64,000 nucleotides of DNA, from the NCBI RefSeq assembly GCF_001895005.1, contig NZ_BCXH01000024.1:22552-86551 (forward strand), read 5' to 3'. Source of the DNA: Rhodococcus yunnanensis NBRC 103083. Its GTDB lineage: Bacteria; Actinomycetota; Actinomycetes; Mycobacteriales; Mycobacteriaceae. The notes beneath the pieces were generated by a model. The model was not told the origin of the DNA. It saw only the letters and a program-made list of their open reading frames with translations, and did not search any database. This document shows positions 1 to 8,433 of this stretch, piece by piece. The position numbers and the translations under genes were made by a program. How positions within the stretch are numbered: position 1 is the stretch's first letter; the number at the start of each line of letters is the position of its first letter.

Positions 1-1
1 C

Positions 2-1228
2 GGTGTCCCACCGGCCAAGCGCACCAAGATGACCGCGATGCCGCAGCTGGTGGCACTGTTCAACGGTGTCGGCGGCGGCACGGTCGCGCTCATCGCGTGG
101 GCCGAGTTCATCGAGACCGACGGATTCTCGGCGTTCCAGCACGGCGAATCCCCGACGGTGCACATCGTCGTCGGATCGCTGTTCGCGGCGGTCATCGGAT
201 CTGTCTCGTTCTGGGGATCGCTGGTGGCATTCCTGAAACTTCAGGAGCTGCTGAACAAGAACGTCGAGAAGGCGTTCGTCAAGAACGCCCGCATCTTCCA
301 GCTCACCAATATCGTGCTGCTCGTCGTCGCGGTCGCGGTGTCGATCTTCATCGGTGTGAAGGCCACCCCGGGCGAAGGTACGTCCGTGTGGTGGATCGTG
401 CTGGTCCTGATCGCGGCTGGTCTGATGGGTCTGTTCGTGGTGTTCCCGATCGGCGGCGCCGACATGCCCGTGGTGATCTCGCTACTGAACGCTCTCACCG
501 GTCTGTCCGCTGCGGCGGCGGGCCTTGCGCTGAACAACACGGCGATGATCGTGGCAGGCATGATCGTCGGTGCGTCGGGTTCGATCCTGACCAATCTGAT
601 GGCGACGGCGATGAACCGATCGATCCCGGCGATCGTGTTCGGCTCGTTCGGCGGCGGTGGATCCGACGGCGGCGCGGCAGTGGACGCGTCCGGTGGCGTC
701 GTGAAGGCGACGTCGGCAGCCGATGCGGCGATCCAGATGGCGTACGCCTCGCAGGTCATCGTCGTCCCGGGTTACGGTCTCGCCGTCGCCCAGGCTCAGC
801 ACGCGGTCAAGGACATGGCGTCGATCCTCGAGAGCAAGGGCGTCGAGGTCAAGTACGCGATCCACCCCGTCGCCGGTCGTATGCCAGGGCACATGAACGT
901 GCTTCTGGCCGAAGCGGACGTCGAGTACGACGCGATGAAGGAAATGGACGACATCAACGGTGAGTTCTCGCGCACCGACGTCACCATCGTCATCGGCGCC
1001 AACGACGTCACCAACCCGGCGGCGCGTAACGACCCGTCGAGCCCGATTCACGGCATGCCGATTCTCAATGTCGACGAGTCGCGTTCGGTCATCGTGCTCA
1101 AGCGCTCGATGAGTTCGGGTTACGCAGGCATCGACAACCCGCTGTTCACCGCGGACCGCACCTCGATGCTGTTCGGGGATGCGAAGAAGTCCGTCAACTC
1201 GGTCATCGAGGAACTCAAGGCGCTGTAA
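2..1228 (+). CDS. pntB: NAD(P) transhydrogenase subunit beta, 5' end outside window
   Basis: Membrane subunit of the proton-translocating transhydrogenase, which couples hydride transfer between NADH and NADP+ to proton movement. The frame is open from the first bases of the window and the in-frame ATG at 29 is internal, because the residues before it (PPAKRTK) continue the conserved loop just ahead of MTAMPQLVALFNGVGGG. The N-terminal membrane helices are therefore missing. What remains has several helices, then the soluble NADP(H)-binding domain III with the GYGLAVAQAQH nucleotide motif, GRMPGHMNVLLAEA, GANDVTNPAA and the C-terminal KRSMSSGYAG loop. The family is about 460 residues and 408 codons are visible. 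pntA is expected just upstream. Identification is very secure. Confidence 0.96.
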   Translation, partial: GVPPAKRTKMTAMPQLVALFNGVGGGTVALIAWAEFIETDGFSAFQHGESPTVHIVVGSLFAAVIGSVSFWGSLVAFLKLQELLNKNVEKAFVKNARIFQLTNIVLLVVAVAVSIFIGVKATPGEGTSVWWIVLVLIAAGLMGLFVVFPIGGADMPVVISLLNALTGLSAAAAGLALNNTAMIVAGMIVGASGSILTNLMATAMNRSIPAIVFGSFGGGGSDGGAAVDASGGVVKATSAADAAIQMAYASQVIVVPGYGLAVAQAQHAVKDMASILESKGVEVKYAIHPVAGRMPGHMNVLLAEADVEYDAMKEMDDINGEFSRTDVTIVIGANDVTNPAARNDPSSPIHGMPILNVDESRSVIVLKRSMSSGYAGIDNPLFTADRTSMLFGDAKKSVNSVIEELKAL

Positions 1229-1245
1229 AACCCCGCACGGGTAGG

Positions 1246-2037
1246 TCAGCGCATCCGCCGCAGCGCGAGGGCCGCAGTATCGAACGGATTCTGCGCCTCG
1301 CGCTCCGCGGCGACGGGGGAGTGAAGCATGACTGCCGATGACCCCGCCCACCACCCGAGCACGATGAGCAACGTGGTGGCCACACCTATGATCGTCGCCG
1401 ATCCACCGACGATCGCGGCGGCGCACACCGTCGTCGCACCGACGGCTCCGAGACCCCACACCATCGGCAGGAATCGCGGGGCCGCGACGAGGGTCGTGGC
1501 ACACACCAACGACACAGCAGCGGTGACGTAACCGTTGGGCAACGCGGACGCGGGAACCCAGCCGGCTGCCCAGGCTCGAACCGCCGCGGTCGTCAACGAC
1601 GCACCGACGACGAGTGTGATGACAGCGCCGATGCCGTACGGCAACGCGCGGAACAACGCGACGACGGTCAGCGCGGCGACGGCGAGCAGTACCGGGGTGA
1701 TCCCGAAGGCCCGAAGAAGGGCACCGGAAGGGTCGACGAGACTCGGCACCACCGCCCGTGAGTACGGGTAAGTGACCCCGAGCAGCGGCAACGCCGCGAG
1801 TACGACGACCAGACCGAAGAGAACCACGCCGACGACGGCAACCCGGGCGAGAGTCCTGTCGCGACGGACCCGCACATCGGGATCGTCCTCCTCTTCGTAC
1901 AGTGCAGCTTTTTCGTATGTCGCAGCTTTCTCGTACAGTGCAGCTTCTTCGAGCTCTACGAGTTCCATGCTGTCCGTGTCTGCGCTCATGCCTTTCCGCA
2001 CCCCCGACTGTCCGCGTGCGTCCGTCTGCGCACTCAT
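1246..2037 (-). CDS. Hypothetical polytopic membrane protein with acidic repeat N-terminus
   Basis: A protein of 263 residues of unknown function. The first 65 or so residues are hydrophilic and strongly acidic, and contain three near-identical six-residue units (ALYEKA, ATYEKA, ALYEEE) encoded by an 18-bp triplicated sequence. The remainder has about six to eight hydrophobic segments typical of an integral membrane protein, with a short charged tail. The ATG at 2037 is preferred, with a second possible ATG at 1989; the frame stays open further upstream but there it overlaps the MFS-type gene on the same strand. Its 3' end faces the pntB stop across a 17-bp gap. No family motif was recognised, so function is open. 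Confidence 0.72.
   Translation of the reverse strand: MSAQTDARGQSGVRKGMSADTDSMELVELEEAALYEKAATYEKAALYEEEDDPDVRVRRDRTLARVAVVGVVLFGLVVVLAALPLLGVTYPYSRAVVPSLVDPSGALLRAFGITPVLLAVAALTVVALFRALPYGIGAVITLVVGASLTTAAVRAWAAGWVPASALPNGYVTAAVSLVCATTLVAAPRFLPMVWGLGAVGATTVCAAAIVGGSATIIGVATTLLIVLGWWAGSSAVMLHSPVAAEREAQNPFDTAALALRRMR
1894..1947 (-). repeat. Three 18-bp tandem repeats inside the membrane-protein gene
   Basis: Three consecutive 18-bp units (1894-1911, 1912-1929, 1930-1947) differ at only a few positions and encode the six-residue acidic/aromatic units of the membrane protein at 1246-2037. They keep the reading frame, so copy-number change would lengthen or shorten the tail without breaking the gene. 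Confidence 0.85.
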
Positions 2038-2092
2038 GTGGTCACGAGGATGCAACACGAAGCTGAATGCGGCATGTGAGCCGGCCGTGAAA

Positions 2093-3286
2093 CTACTGGG
2101 TGATCGGAATGCGCGGCGCCCGGACTGTCCCCGCGGCAGCGGCGGCGACAACGGTCAGCAGCAGCGGAACGATCATGGCGGTGGTGAGCGGAATCAGATG
2201 CGAGAGCCAGCCGATGATCGCAGGCCCGGCGAGCAACCCCACGTACCCCATGCCGACAACGCGTGACATGTTGGTCGCCGATGCACCTGAGCTCAGATTC
2301 CCGGCGGTGGTGAAGATCTGAGGGATGCTGCCGGACAGTCCGAGCCCGAACGCCGCCCACCCCGCCAGTGTCAACGGCAGCCACCCGGAGGTGAGCACGA
2401 GCAGCATTCCGGCGGCTGCGATCAGGTTGCCGTACCGAACCACGGCAACCGGGCCGAATCTCGCGCTGACCTTGTCCGCGCAGAAGCGTCCGACCGTCAT
2501 CATCGCGGCGAAGAAGCCGAAGGCGAGTGCTGCCGTCCCCTCGGACGTGTCGAGGTGCTCTTTGACCTGGAGCGTGCTCCAGTCGTTCGCAACGCCTTCG
2601 GCGAGCAGGAGGGCGAAGGCAAGGGCGCCGAGGGCGAGTACGCGCGGCGAGAACCGTCCGTGGTTGTCCGAAGGTGCGGCGTCGGGCTGCTGATGCTCGG
2701 ACGGTTTCAGCAGAAATCTGCTGCAGAGTCCGACGGCGGCGAGTCCTACGACGGCTGCTCCGCCGATCGAGGCTTCGATGGGAACGTTCAGCGCAAGCGT
2801 CGCTGCTCCGACGAGCGATCCGGCAACACCGCCGACCGAGAACAGGGCGTGGAACGCCGACATGATGGGCCGGCGGTAACACCGTTCGACGTCGACGGCC
2901 TGAGAGTTCATGGCGACGTCGAGTGCGCCGTTGAACAGACCGAACGTGAACAACGCGAGACCGAGCATGGGTGCGCTCGTCGACAGTGCCGGGCCCATCA
3001 CGGCGAACGACAGCAGAACGGCAGCGACTATAACGAGTCGGTTACTTCCGTATCGGTCCGAAAGAGGCCCCGCGGTCTGCATTCCGACGATTGCACCTGT
3101 TGCGAGGACGAGAAGAAGAGAGCCGAGCATGGCATGCGATATACCTACCCTTTGCTCGACCGACGGGATATGGACCACCCAGATAGCGAGAAGAAAGCCG
3201 TTCACGGCGAAGATTCCGAATATCGCCGCCCGTGCGCGACGGAGCCGTATGGGTATGCGTTCAGGTTCTTTCGCCACGTCAGACAC
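2093..3286 (-). CDS. Major facilitator superfamily transporter
   Basis: A secondary transporter of 397 residues with twelve predicted hydrophobic segments. The MFS signature between helices 2 and 3 is visible as GPLSDRYGSNRLV, and the first helix reads FGIFAVNGFLLAIWVVHIPS, a form seen in YbjJ/fucose-permease-like drug or sugar permeases. The frame is open back to 3694, but the upstream part is arginine-rich and non-conserved. The GTG at 3286, preceded by an AGG-containing sequence, gives the usual family length. The gene is transcribed divergently from the small gene at 3572, and a CRP-type palindrome sits between them. Substrate cannot be told from sequence. Confidence 0.85.
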   Translation of the reverse strand: MSDVAKEPERIPIRLRRARAAIFGIFAVNGFLLAIWVVHIPSVEQRVGISHAMLGSLLLVLATGAIVGMQTAGPLSDRYGSNRLVIVAAVLLSFAVMGPALSTSAPMLGLALFTFGLFNGALDVAMNSQAVDVERCYRRPIMSAFHALFSVGGVAGSLVGAATLALNVPIEASIGGAAVVGLAAVGLCSRFLLKPSEHQQPDAAPSDNHGRFSPRVLALGALAFALLLAEGVANDWSTLQVKEHLDTSEGTAALAFGFFAAMMTVGRFCADKVSARFGPVAVVRYGNLIAAAGMLLVLTSGWLPLTLAGWAAFGLGLSGSIPQIFTTAGNLSSGASATNMSRVVGMGYVGLLAGPAIIGWLSHLIPLTTAMIVPLLLTVVAAAAAGTVRAPRIPITQ

Positions 3287-3385
3287 GCTACCTGCAGGTT
3301 CGGGCACGGTATGGCTGCATGGCTCGGCATGCACGCGCGAGTGAAAACATTCGTTGCTGGATAGTGACTGGATGACCACCCCTGG

Positions 3386-3401
3386 TGTGACGCTTATCAC
3401 A
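3386..3401. promoter_or_regulatory. CRP/GlxR-type binding site
   Basis: TGTGACGCTTATCACA is a perfect TGTGA-N6-TCACA palindrome, the consensus of actinobacterial cAMP receptor proteins (CRP/GlxR). It lies 100 bp before the MFS GTG (3286) and 171 bp before the ATG at 3572, so it could act on either divergent gene. The match is seen directly; binding is inferred. Confidence 0.7.
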
Positions 3402-3469
3402 TCATTTGGTTTGGTCTGGTGGCGATGGACGGGGAGAGCGTAGTTTCGAACCATCGGACAAGAGTGGAA

Positions 3470-3494
3470 ATCGTTACAACTCGATCGTAACGAT
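3470..3494. promoter_or_regulatory. Inverted repeat upstream of the 3572 gene
   Basis: ATCGTTAC (3470-3477) and its exact complement GTAACGAT (3487-3494) are separated by 9 bp. The geometry fits a dimeric repressor operator or a short hairpin in the leader of the downstream gene. No family-specific motif was recognised. Confidence 0.4.
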
Positions 3495-3571
3495 CCGAAA
3501 ACGGTACCGGGCAGGTCCAAGCCTCGTGGCTTACCGGGCATCGCACAGCGAAGCCGATCGAAGGAGAAACC

Positions 3572-3982
3572 ATGACTCTCGCAGACGCCTGCCCAGAAGT
3601 CCCCATCGAGGCTGCAGTACTCGATACCGCGCCTGTCGATACCGCATCTGCATCGTCGTCCGGCTCTGCATCGTCGTCGCTGTCGCACGGTCAACTCGAC
3701 ATGATGCGCGCGTTCTTCTGCTACGAATTCGAAGTTGCTCGTCTCGATCGCAGTTCGCTCCCCGAGGCCACCACCGAGGTAGTGGCGGAGTGGGTCGAAG
3801 CACTGGAGATGAGCGGACTCTTCGTACCCAGCGAACTGCGCACCATGTCGCAGGCGTGGCTCAGCGAGCCCGACGCCCTGGTGTCGCTCCTGGTCGGAGA
3901 CGTGGACGAGATAGCGGCCCGACGGGAGACGGCGGACGCCGCCGACGCGTCGTCGACACCCTCGTACCTACGCGCCAGCTGA
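3572..3982 (+). CDS. Hypothetical protein
   Basis: A small soluble protein of 136 residues with no family I recognise. The first 40 residues are low-complexity and rich in Ala, Ser, Asp and Thr, followed by a probably helical acidic segment of about 80 residues (from HGQLDMMRAFFCYEF to DVDEIAARRE). There is no signal peptide or membrane helix. The ATG is preceded by a strong Shine-Dalgarno sequence, AAGGAG, seven bases upstream, which is the best evidence that this is a real gene. A CRP-type palindrome and an inverted repeat lie in the 285-bp region ahead of it, suggesting regulated expression. Confidence 0.7.
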   Translation: MTLADACPEVPIEAAVLDTAPVDTASASSSGSASSSLSHGQLDMMRAFFCYEFEVARLDRSSLPEATTEVVAEWVEALEMSGLFVPSELRTMSQAWLSEPDALVSLLVGDVDEIAARRETADAADASSTPSYLRAS

Positions 3983-4060
3983 TCCGACCCGAATCGCAGT
4001 GCGACCCACACCGAGTGGCCTACCATCCACTCGGTTGGATGCATGCGAGGAAGGGCGCGA

Positions 4061-5086
4061 ATGTCGGCAGCTGGTCTGGACGAGTACTCCGTTTCCGAAT
4101 GGATAGCGTCGCTGGGAATAGGAGCGGTGTCCCCGTTCACTTTCCAGCGGATCGGTAACGGCCAGTCGAATCTGACGTTCGCGGTCGGTGACGCCGGGGG
4201 CAGCAAATGGGTGCTGCGACGACCTCCGCTCGGAACGCTGCTTGCTTCCGCGCACGACGTGGTCCGTGAGTATCGAATTCTCTCCGCATTGCAGAACACG
4301 AGTGTTCCGGTCCCGAAGATGCTGGCGGTGACCGAAGATCCTGCGGTGTCGGACGCGCCGCTGGTGTTGATGAGCCACGTCGACGGAGTCGTGATCGACT
4401 CGGTCGCCACGGCGGACGCGCTCGGTGAGAGTCTGCGCCGCGCGGTGGGCCTGTCGTTGATCGGAGCACTGTCCGAGGTCCATCGAGTCGATCTGGGGAG
4501 TGTCGAACTCGTCGACCTGGCGAGTCACAAGCCGTATGCGCAGCGTCAGCTCAAGCGCTGGAGCACGCAGTGGGAGCGGTCGAAATCACGGGAGGTACCC
4601 GCGATCGACGCGCTGGGTAAGCGTCTTGCCGCACAGGTGCCCGAGCAGCAGGAGCTCTCGCTCGTGCACGGGGATTTTCATCTCAACAACGTCATCATCT
4701 CTCCTTCGGACGGCTCGATCGTGGCCGTCGTCGACTGGGAGTTGTGCACCCTGGGGGATCCGTTGGCGGATCTGGGCGGTCTGCTCGCGTACTGGCCGGA
4801 GGCGGGCGATTCCGTCGCCGGTCCCTTCATGGCATCGACGCTGCCGGGATTCCCGACGCGTGACGAGTTGGTGGCGGAATATGCCAGGAACACCAGGCGC
4901 GACGTGTCGTCGGCGGGGTACTGGGAGGTGCTGGCGCTGTGGAAGCTCTCGATCATCGCCGAGGGCGTCATGCGCCGCGCCGAGGCGGATGCGCGTAATC
5001 GTGCCGATGCCGGAGCGCCGACGACGTCGTTGATCGACGACATCGTTGCGCGTGCGATGTCGACGGCGGACGCGGTCGGCCTCTAG
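4061..5086 (+). CDS. Phosphotransferase family protein (ACAD10/APH-type kinase fold)
   Basis: A cytoplasmic protein of 341 residues with the aminoglycoside-phosphotransferase/choline-kinase fold. The N-lobe has NGQSNLTFAV and WVLRRPPLG, the C-lobe has the catalytic loop HGDFHLNNVI and the metal-binding segment VVDWELCTLGDPLADLGGLLAYW. This arrangement is that of the ACAD10/11-like family, often encoded beside acyl-CoA metabolism genes; the substrate is probably a hydroxy-acid or hydroxyacyl derivative rather than an antibiotic. The ATG at 4061 follows GAGGAAGGG; an in-frame ATG at 4043 lies upstream of that ribosome site. Its stop overlaps that of the convergent thioesterase by 4 bp. Confidence 0.88.
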   Translation: MSAAGLDEYSVSEWIASLGIGAVSPFTFQRIGNGQSNLTFAVGDAGGSKWVLRRPPLGTLLASAHDVVREYRILSALQNTSVPVPKMLAVTEDPAVSDAPLVLMSHVDGVVIDSVATADALGESLRRAVGLSLIGALSEVHRVDLGSVELVDLASHKPYAQRQLKRWSTQWERSKSREVPAIDALGKRLAAQVPEQQELSLVHGDFHLNNVIISPSDGSIVAVVDWELCTLGDPLADLGGLLAYWPEAGDSVAGPFMASTLPGFPTRDELVAEYARNTRRDVSSAGYWEVLALWKLSIIAEGVMRRAEADARNRADAGAPTTSLIDDIVARAMSTADAVGL

Positions 5087-5547
5087 CTCGGAATGACGAG
5101 AGTTCGAGCGGCAACTTCGATTTCGGTCGGAATCGGGACCGGCCTGCGGGTTTCGGAGTCGACGTAGACGTGAACGAACCGTCCGGTCGCCGCCAACTCC
5201 AGTTCGTCGCGCTCGGATTCGCGGAACAGGGCCAGCGAGTAGACGATGCTGCGGTTGCCGAGTCGCTCGACCGACAACCCGACCTGCAGCCGGTCCGGGA
5301 ACGACAGTTCGCGGTGGTACGTGCACGACGTCTCGGCGACAACGCCGATGGCGGGTAGCTCGCGGATGTCGACGCCGGTCGTGTCCATCAACCACCCGTT
5401 CACGGCTGTGTCGAAGTATGAGTAGTAGGTGACATTGTTGACGTGACCGTAGTGGTCGTTGTCGTCCCACCTGGTCGCCACGGGCCACAGGGCCCGGTAG
5501 TCGGCTGCCGTGTTGTGCTCGGCACGTTGGTCAGCGGAAGCGGTCAT
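5083..5547 (-). CDS. Acyl-CoA thioesterase, hotdog fold (4HBT/YbgC type)
   Basis: A hotdog-fold thioesterase of 154 residues that should hydrolyse acyl-CoA thioesters. The N-terminal signature RWDDNDHYGHVNNVTYYSYF contains the catalytic Asp and the GHVNN helix typical of the 4-hydroxybenzoyl-CoA thioesterase/YbgC group. The central strand ETSCTYHRELSFPDRLQVG is also typical. The ATG at 5547 fits family length; the frame runs further upstream but that part lies inside the BenE-type gene. It begins 23 bp after the BenE stop, so it is likely the last gene of an operon with the permease and the shikimate dehydrogenase-like gene. Confidence 0.88.
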   Translation of the reverse strand: MTASADQRAEHNTAADYRALWPVATRWDDNDHYGHVNNVTYYSYFDTAVNGWLMDTTGVDIRELPAIGVVAETSCTYHRELSFPDRLQVGLSVERLGNRSIVYSLALFRESERDELELAATGRFVHVYVDSETRRPVPIPTEIEVAARTLVIPS

Positions 5548-5570
5548 GACAACGAGCCTAGTGCGCCGTC

Positions 5571-6785
5571 TCACCCACGGTCGGCGCGTGTCGACCCCAG
5601 CGCCCATCTGATGGCCAACCCGACCAGAAGTGCCCAGAACGCCGAACCGATGCCGAGCACGGTCACACCGGAAGCTGCGATGAGGAAGGTCATCACCGCG
5701 GCCTCGCGGTCGTTCTCCGTCCGCAGCGCACTCGCGAGCGAGGATCCGAGCGTCGCCATCAGCGCAAGTCCCGCAACTGCCTCCACGACGCCTGCCGGGG
5801 CGGCGGCGACGAGGGTGGCGAGCGCCGCCGAGCACAGCGCGAGAACGAGATACGCCCAACCGGCGGTGTACGCCGCGATCCACCGACGCTTCGGATTCGG
5901 GTCCGCGGACGGCGCAGCGGCGAGCGCAGCGCTGATCGCCGCGAGATTGATCGCATGTCCGCCCGCCGTTGCACCGACGACAGTGCCGATGCCGGTCACC
6001 GCCATCGACGAGCGCCACGGTACGTCGTAGCCGAACGACTTCATGACCGCGACGCCCGGAATGTTCTGCGATGCCATCGTCACGATGTAGAGCGGCACCG
6101 AGATGCCGATCAAGGCCTGCCACGTCCAGTGCGGTGTTGTGAGATCGATGCGCGGAATCATGTCACCGGTGTTCAGCGAACCGTCCCCGCGGCCGAGCGA
6201 CACGGCGATGACGACAGCGGCGACGCCGAAGGCCGCAGGTACGGCCCACCGCTTCGAGAATCGTTGCAGAACGAGCCAGGTTGCGACGACCGGGCCGACC
6301 GCGGCCGGGGCGTCGGCGAACGCGGTCACCGGGGCCAGACACAGGGGGAGAATCACGCCCGCGAGCATCGCCTGCGCCAGGGCGGTGGGGATCGATGCGA
6401 TGAGCGCACCGAGTCGTGGCCACAATCCGGTGAGCAGTACCAGCAGCCCGACGACGAGGAACGCGCCCACTGCGGCGGGCCACCCTCCCGTGATCGCGCC
6501 GGTGCCTGCAAGCAGCGCCGCTCCCGGCGTCGACCAGGCCAGAGTGATGGGCCGACGGTAATGCCGCGACAGCCACAGGATGCCGAACGCCTGCGTGACG
6601 CACAGGGCCAGCAATCCGGAAGCGGCCTCGGTGGGTGTGGCCCCGACCGCGCGCAGTCCGGTCAATACCACCGCGAACGAGCTGGTGAATCCGACCAGCG
6701 CTGTGACGACTCCCGCACTGACGGGTTGAAATCGTGTGGAACTGTCCTCTGGTAGCGAGGTCGTCGGGTCGGGCACGAGAAACAA
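5571..6785 (-). CDS. benE: Benzoate/H+ symporter family protein (BenE-like)
   Basis: An inner-membrane permease of 404 residues. Eleven or twelve hydrophobic segments and family sequences such as LAWSTPGAALL, MASQNIPGVAVM and GATAGGHAINLAAISAA identify BenE, the benzoate-proton symporter group. The frame opens at TTG 6785, with an alternative GTG at 6776; neither has a clear ribosome site, so the exact start is uncertain by three codons. The upstream gene's stop is 21 bp away and the downstream thioesterase starts 23 bp past this stop, which suggests co-transcription. Benzoate as substrate is family inference; no benABC genes are visible here. Confidence 0.86.
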   Translation of the reverse strand: MFLVPDPTTSLPEDSSTRFQPVSAGVVTALVGFTSSFAVVLTGLRAVGATPTEAASGLLALCVTQAFGILWLSRHYRRPITLAWSTPGAALLAGTGAITGGWPAAVGAFLVVGLLVLLTGLWPRLGALIASIPTALAQAMLAGVILPLCLAPVTAFADAPAAVGPVVATWLVLQRFSKRWAVPAAFGVAAVVIAVSLGRGDGSLNTGDMIPRIDLTTPHWTWQALIGISVPLYIVTMASQNIPGVAVMKSFGYDVPWRSSMAVTGIGTVVGATAGGHAINLAAISAALAAAPSADPNPKRRWIAAYTAGWAYLVLALCSAALATLVAAAPAGVVEAVAGLALMATLGSSLASALRTENDREAAVMTFLIAASGVTVLGIGSAFWALLVGLAIRWALGSTRADRG

Positions 6786-6806
6786 TGATGCCCGACGCAG
6801 TGCGCA

Positions 6807-7625
6807 CTAGCGCCGCGAGAACTCCGATGCACGCTGGATCTGCTCGTCGGTGGGCCGGACACCCGTGTACAGCACGAACTGCTCGGCTGCCTGTAGTGCG
6901 ATGACCTCGGCGCCGGTGACGACGGGTTTGCCTGCCGCACGGGCCGCGGTGATCAACGGCGTCTCCGACGGCATGGCCACCACATCGAAGACCGCCTGCG
7001 CCGAGGAGATCTGCGCGTCGGAGTACGGGGACGCGTCGGCGTCGGGGCCGCCTGCCATTCCCACCGGCGTGACGTTGACCAGAAGGTCGGCCGAGACTGC
7101 CTCCGCGGACCACTCGTAGCCGTAGGTCGACGCCAGCGACCGGCCCGTGTCGGCGTTGCGTGCGACGACGGTTCCGCGAGTGAATCCCGAGTCGCGCAGC
7201 GCCGCAACAACTGCTTTGGCCATGCCGCCGCTGCCGGTGACTGCGACGGTGTAGTCGTTCGAGAACCCGGACGCGGACAGGAGATTCGCGACCGCCTGGT
7301 AGTCGGTGTTGTACGCATGCAGCACACCGTCGTCGTTGACGATGGTGTTGACCGACTCGATGGCGCTCGCCGAATCATGCATCACGTCGACCAACGCGAT
7401 GACGTCCTCCTTGAACGGCATCGACACCGCGCACCCGCGGATACCGAGCGCACGGACTCCGCCGATCGCGGCAGGAAGGTCAGTCGTCGTGAAGGCCTTG
7501 TAGACGAAGTTGAGCCCCAGCTCGTCGTAGAGGTAATTGTGGAATCGGGTGCCGATGTTGCTCGGCCTGCCGGACAACGACATACAGAGTTGGGTTTCAC
7601 GATCGAGGAAGCTACGCGAGAACAT
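6807..7625 (-). CDS. Shikimate 5-dehydrogenase-like protein
   Basis: A cytoplasmic NAD(P)-dependent dehydrogenase of 272 residues in the AroE/YdiB family. The substrate domain shows MSLSGRPSNIGTRFHNYLY and VSMPFKEDVIALVD with the catalytic Lys, then NTDYQA, and the Rossmann loop TGSGGMAKAVVAAL. It differs from housekeeping AroE at the N-terminus (GRPSNIG in place of GxPxxHSxSP), so it is more likely a YdiB or quinate/shikimate-type paralogue. The ATG at 7625 fits. The BenE permease follows after 21 bp and the HNH-type gene precedes by 29 bp on the same strand, pointing to an aromatic or hydroaromatic uptake and conversion operon. Confidence 0.85.
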   Translation of the reverse strand: MFSRSFLDRETQLCMSLSGRPSNIGTRFHNYLYDELGLNFVYKAFTTTDLPAAIGGVRALGIRGCAVSMPFKEDVIALVDVMHDSASAIESVNTIVNDDGVLHAYNTDYQAVANLLSASGFSNDYTVAVTGSGGMAKAVVAALRDSGFTRGTVVARNADTGRSLASTYGYEWSAEAVSADLLVNVTPVGMAGGPDADASPYSDAQISSAQAVFDVVAMPSETPLITAARAAGKPVVTGAEVIALQAAEQFVLYTGVRPTDEQIQRASEFSRR

Positions 7626-7654
7626 TGTCCGTACATTACGTCAGTGCAGTGTGC

Positions 7655-8377
7655 TCAGCATGTTTCCGAGACGGCGGACAGAGCGCGTTGGTCGGCCTGG
7701 GTGATCGGGAGTCGATACTGCGCCGCGACCGACAGGTACTTACCCGCGTAGTAGCAGTGGTAGGACTCGTTCGGTGGCAGCCAATGCGACGGCGTCTTGT
7801 CGCTCTTGGACTGGTTGTCGGATCCGTTGACGGCCATGAGATTGAAGTCGATGTCGTTTGCGAATCGAATGCGCTTCTCCGGCAGCCAGCCGTTGGCTCC
7901 CATGTCCCATGCCGCGGACAGCGGATAGATGTGGTCGATCTGAACCTTGCTCGCGTCGGACTTGCTGAACTGCATCACGGTGCCCGAATACGGGTCGGCA
8001 AGAGTGCCTTCGAGTACGACACAGTTGTGTGTGCCGGTCTTGAAGACCAGATCGGTCATGTCCTTGGCGAGCACGTTGTCCCTCGTGCCGCATCCGTCGT
8101 GACCGCCCGGTCCGTCGTAGTCGTCGGTCCACGCAGGCCCGAACACGCAACCCTGTCCGCTCTTGCATCCCCGCTCGTAACCGAGGGCGTCCGGCCTGGC
8201 GCCGACGACCTGAACCTGACCGAGCAACGTGTCCAACTGCGCACGCGTCGGGCTTCCGGGCGCAGGCGGGGGAGCGGAGAACCCGGGGATATCCGACGTA
8301 TCGCAGGACCCGAAAGCGGACATAGCCAAGGTGACGACCAACAACAGCAGCGCGATACGCAGCTTTTTCACACACAC
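7655..8377 (-). CDS. Exported HNH endonuclease-like protein (DUF1524 family)
   Basis: A secreted protein of 240 residues. It begins with KK and a 15-residue hydrophobic stretch ending AMSAFGSC; this may be cleaved by signal peptidase I or lipidated at the Cys, since the -3 residue Phe is poor for a lipobox. The mature part carries the HNH-like DUF1524 motif: IDHIYPLSAAWDMGANGW, then FANDIDFNLMAV and NQSKSDKTPSHWLPP, with His, Asp and Asn ligands intact. Six Cys residues in the mature part suit disulfides outside the cell. Such proteins are common in actinobacteria; an extracellular nuclease role is inferred from the family. Confidence 0.85.
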   Translation of the reverse strand: MCVKKLRIALLLLVVTLAMSAFGSCDTSDIPGFSAPPPAPGSPTRAQLDTLLGQVQVVGARPDALGYERGCKSGQGCVFGPAWTDDYDGPGGHDGCGTRDNVLAKDMTDLVFKTGTHNCVVLEGTLADPYSGTVMQFSKSDASKVQIDHIYPLSAAWDMGANGWLPEKRIRFANDIDFNLMAVNGSDNQSKSDKTPSHWLPPNESYHCYYAGKYLSVAAQYRLPITQADQRALSAVSETC

Positions 8378-8433
8378 CCAATCGTCGAGAATTCGTAGCT
8401 ACCGGACGAGTGTGCCGTACGGGTCCGACACGG

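Noticed and set aside
3287..3694. N-terminal extension of the MFS protein
   Set aside because: Arg-rich, covers the CRP-type palindrome and reaches into the divergent gene; GTG 3286 gives normal family length.
4061..5086. Aminoglycoside resistance gene
   Set aside because: The fold is shared, but the sequence pattern is of the ACAD10-like kinases and nothing in the context suggests resistance.
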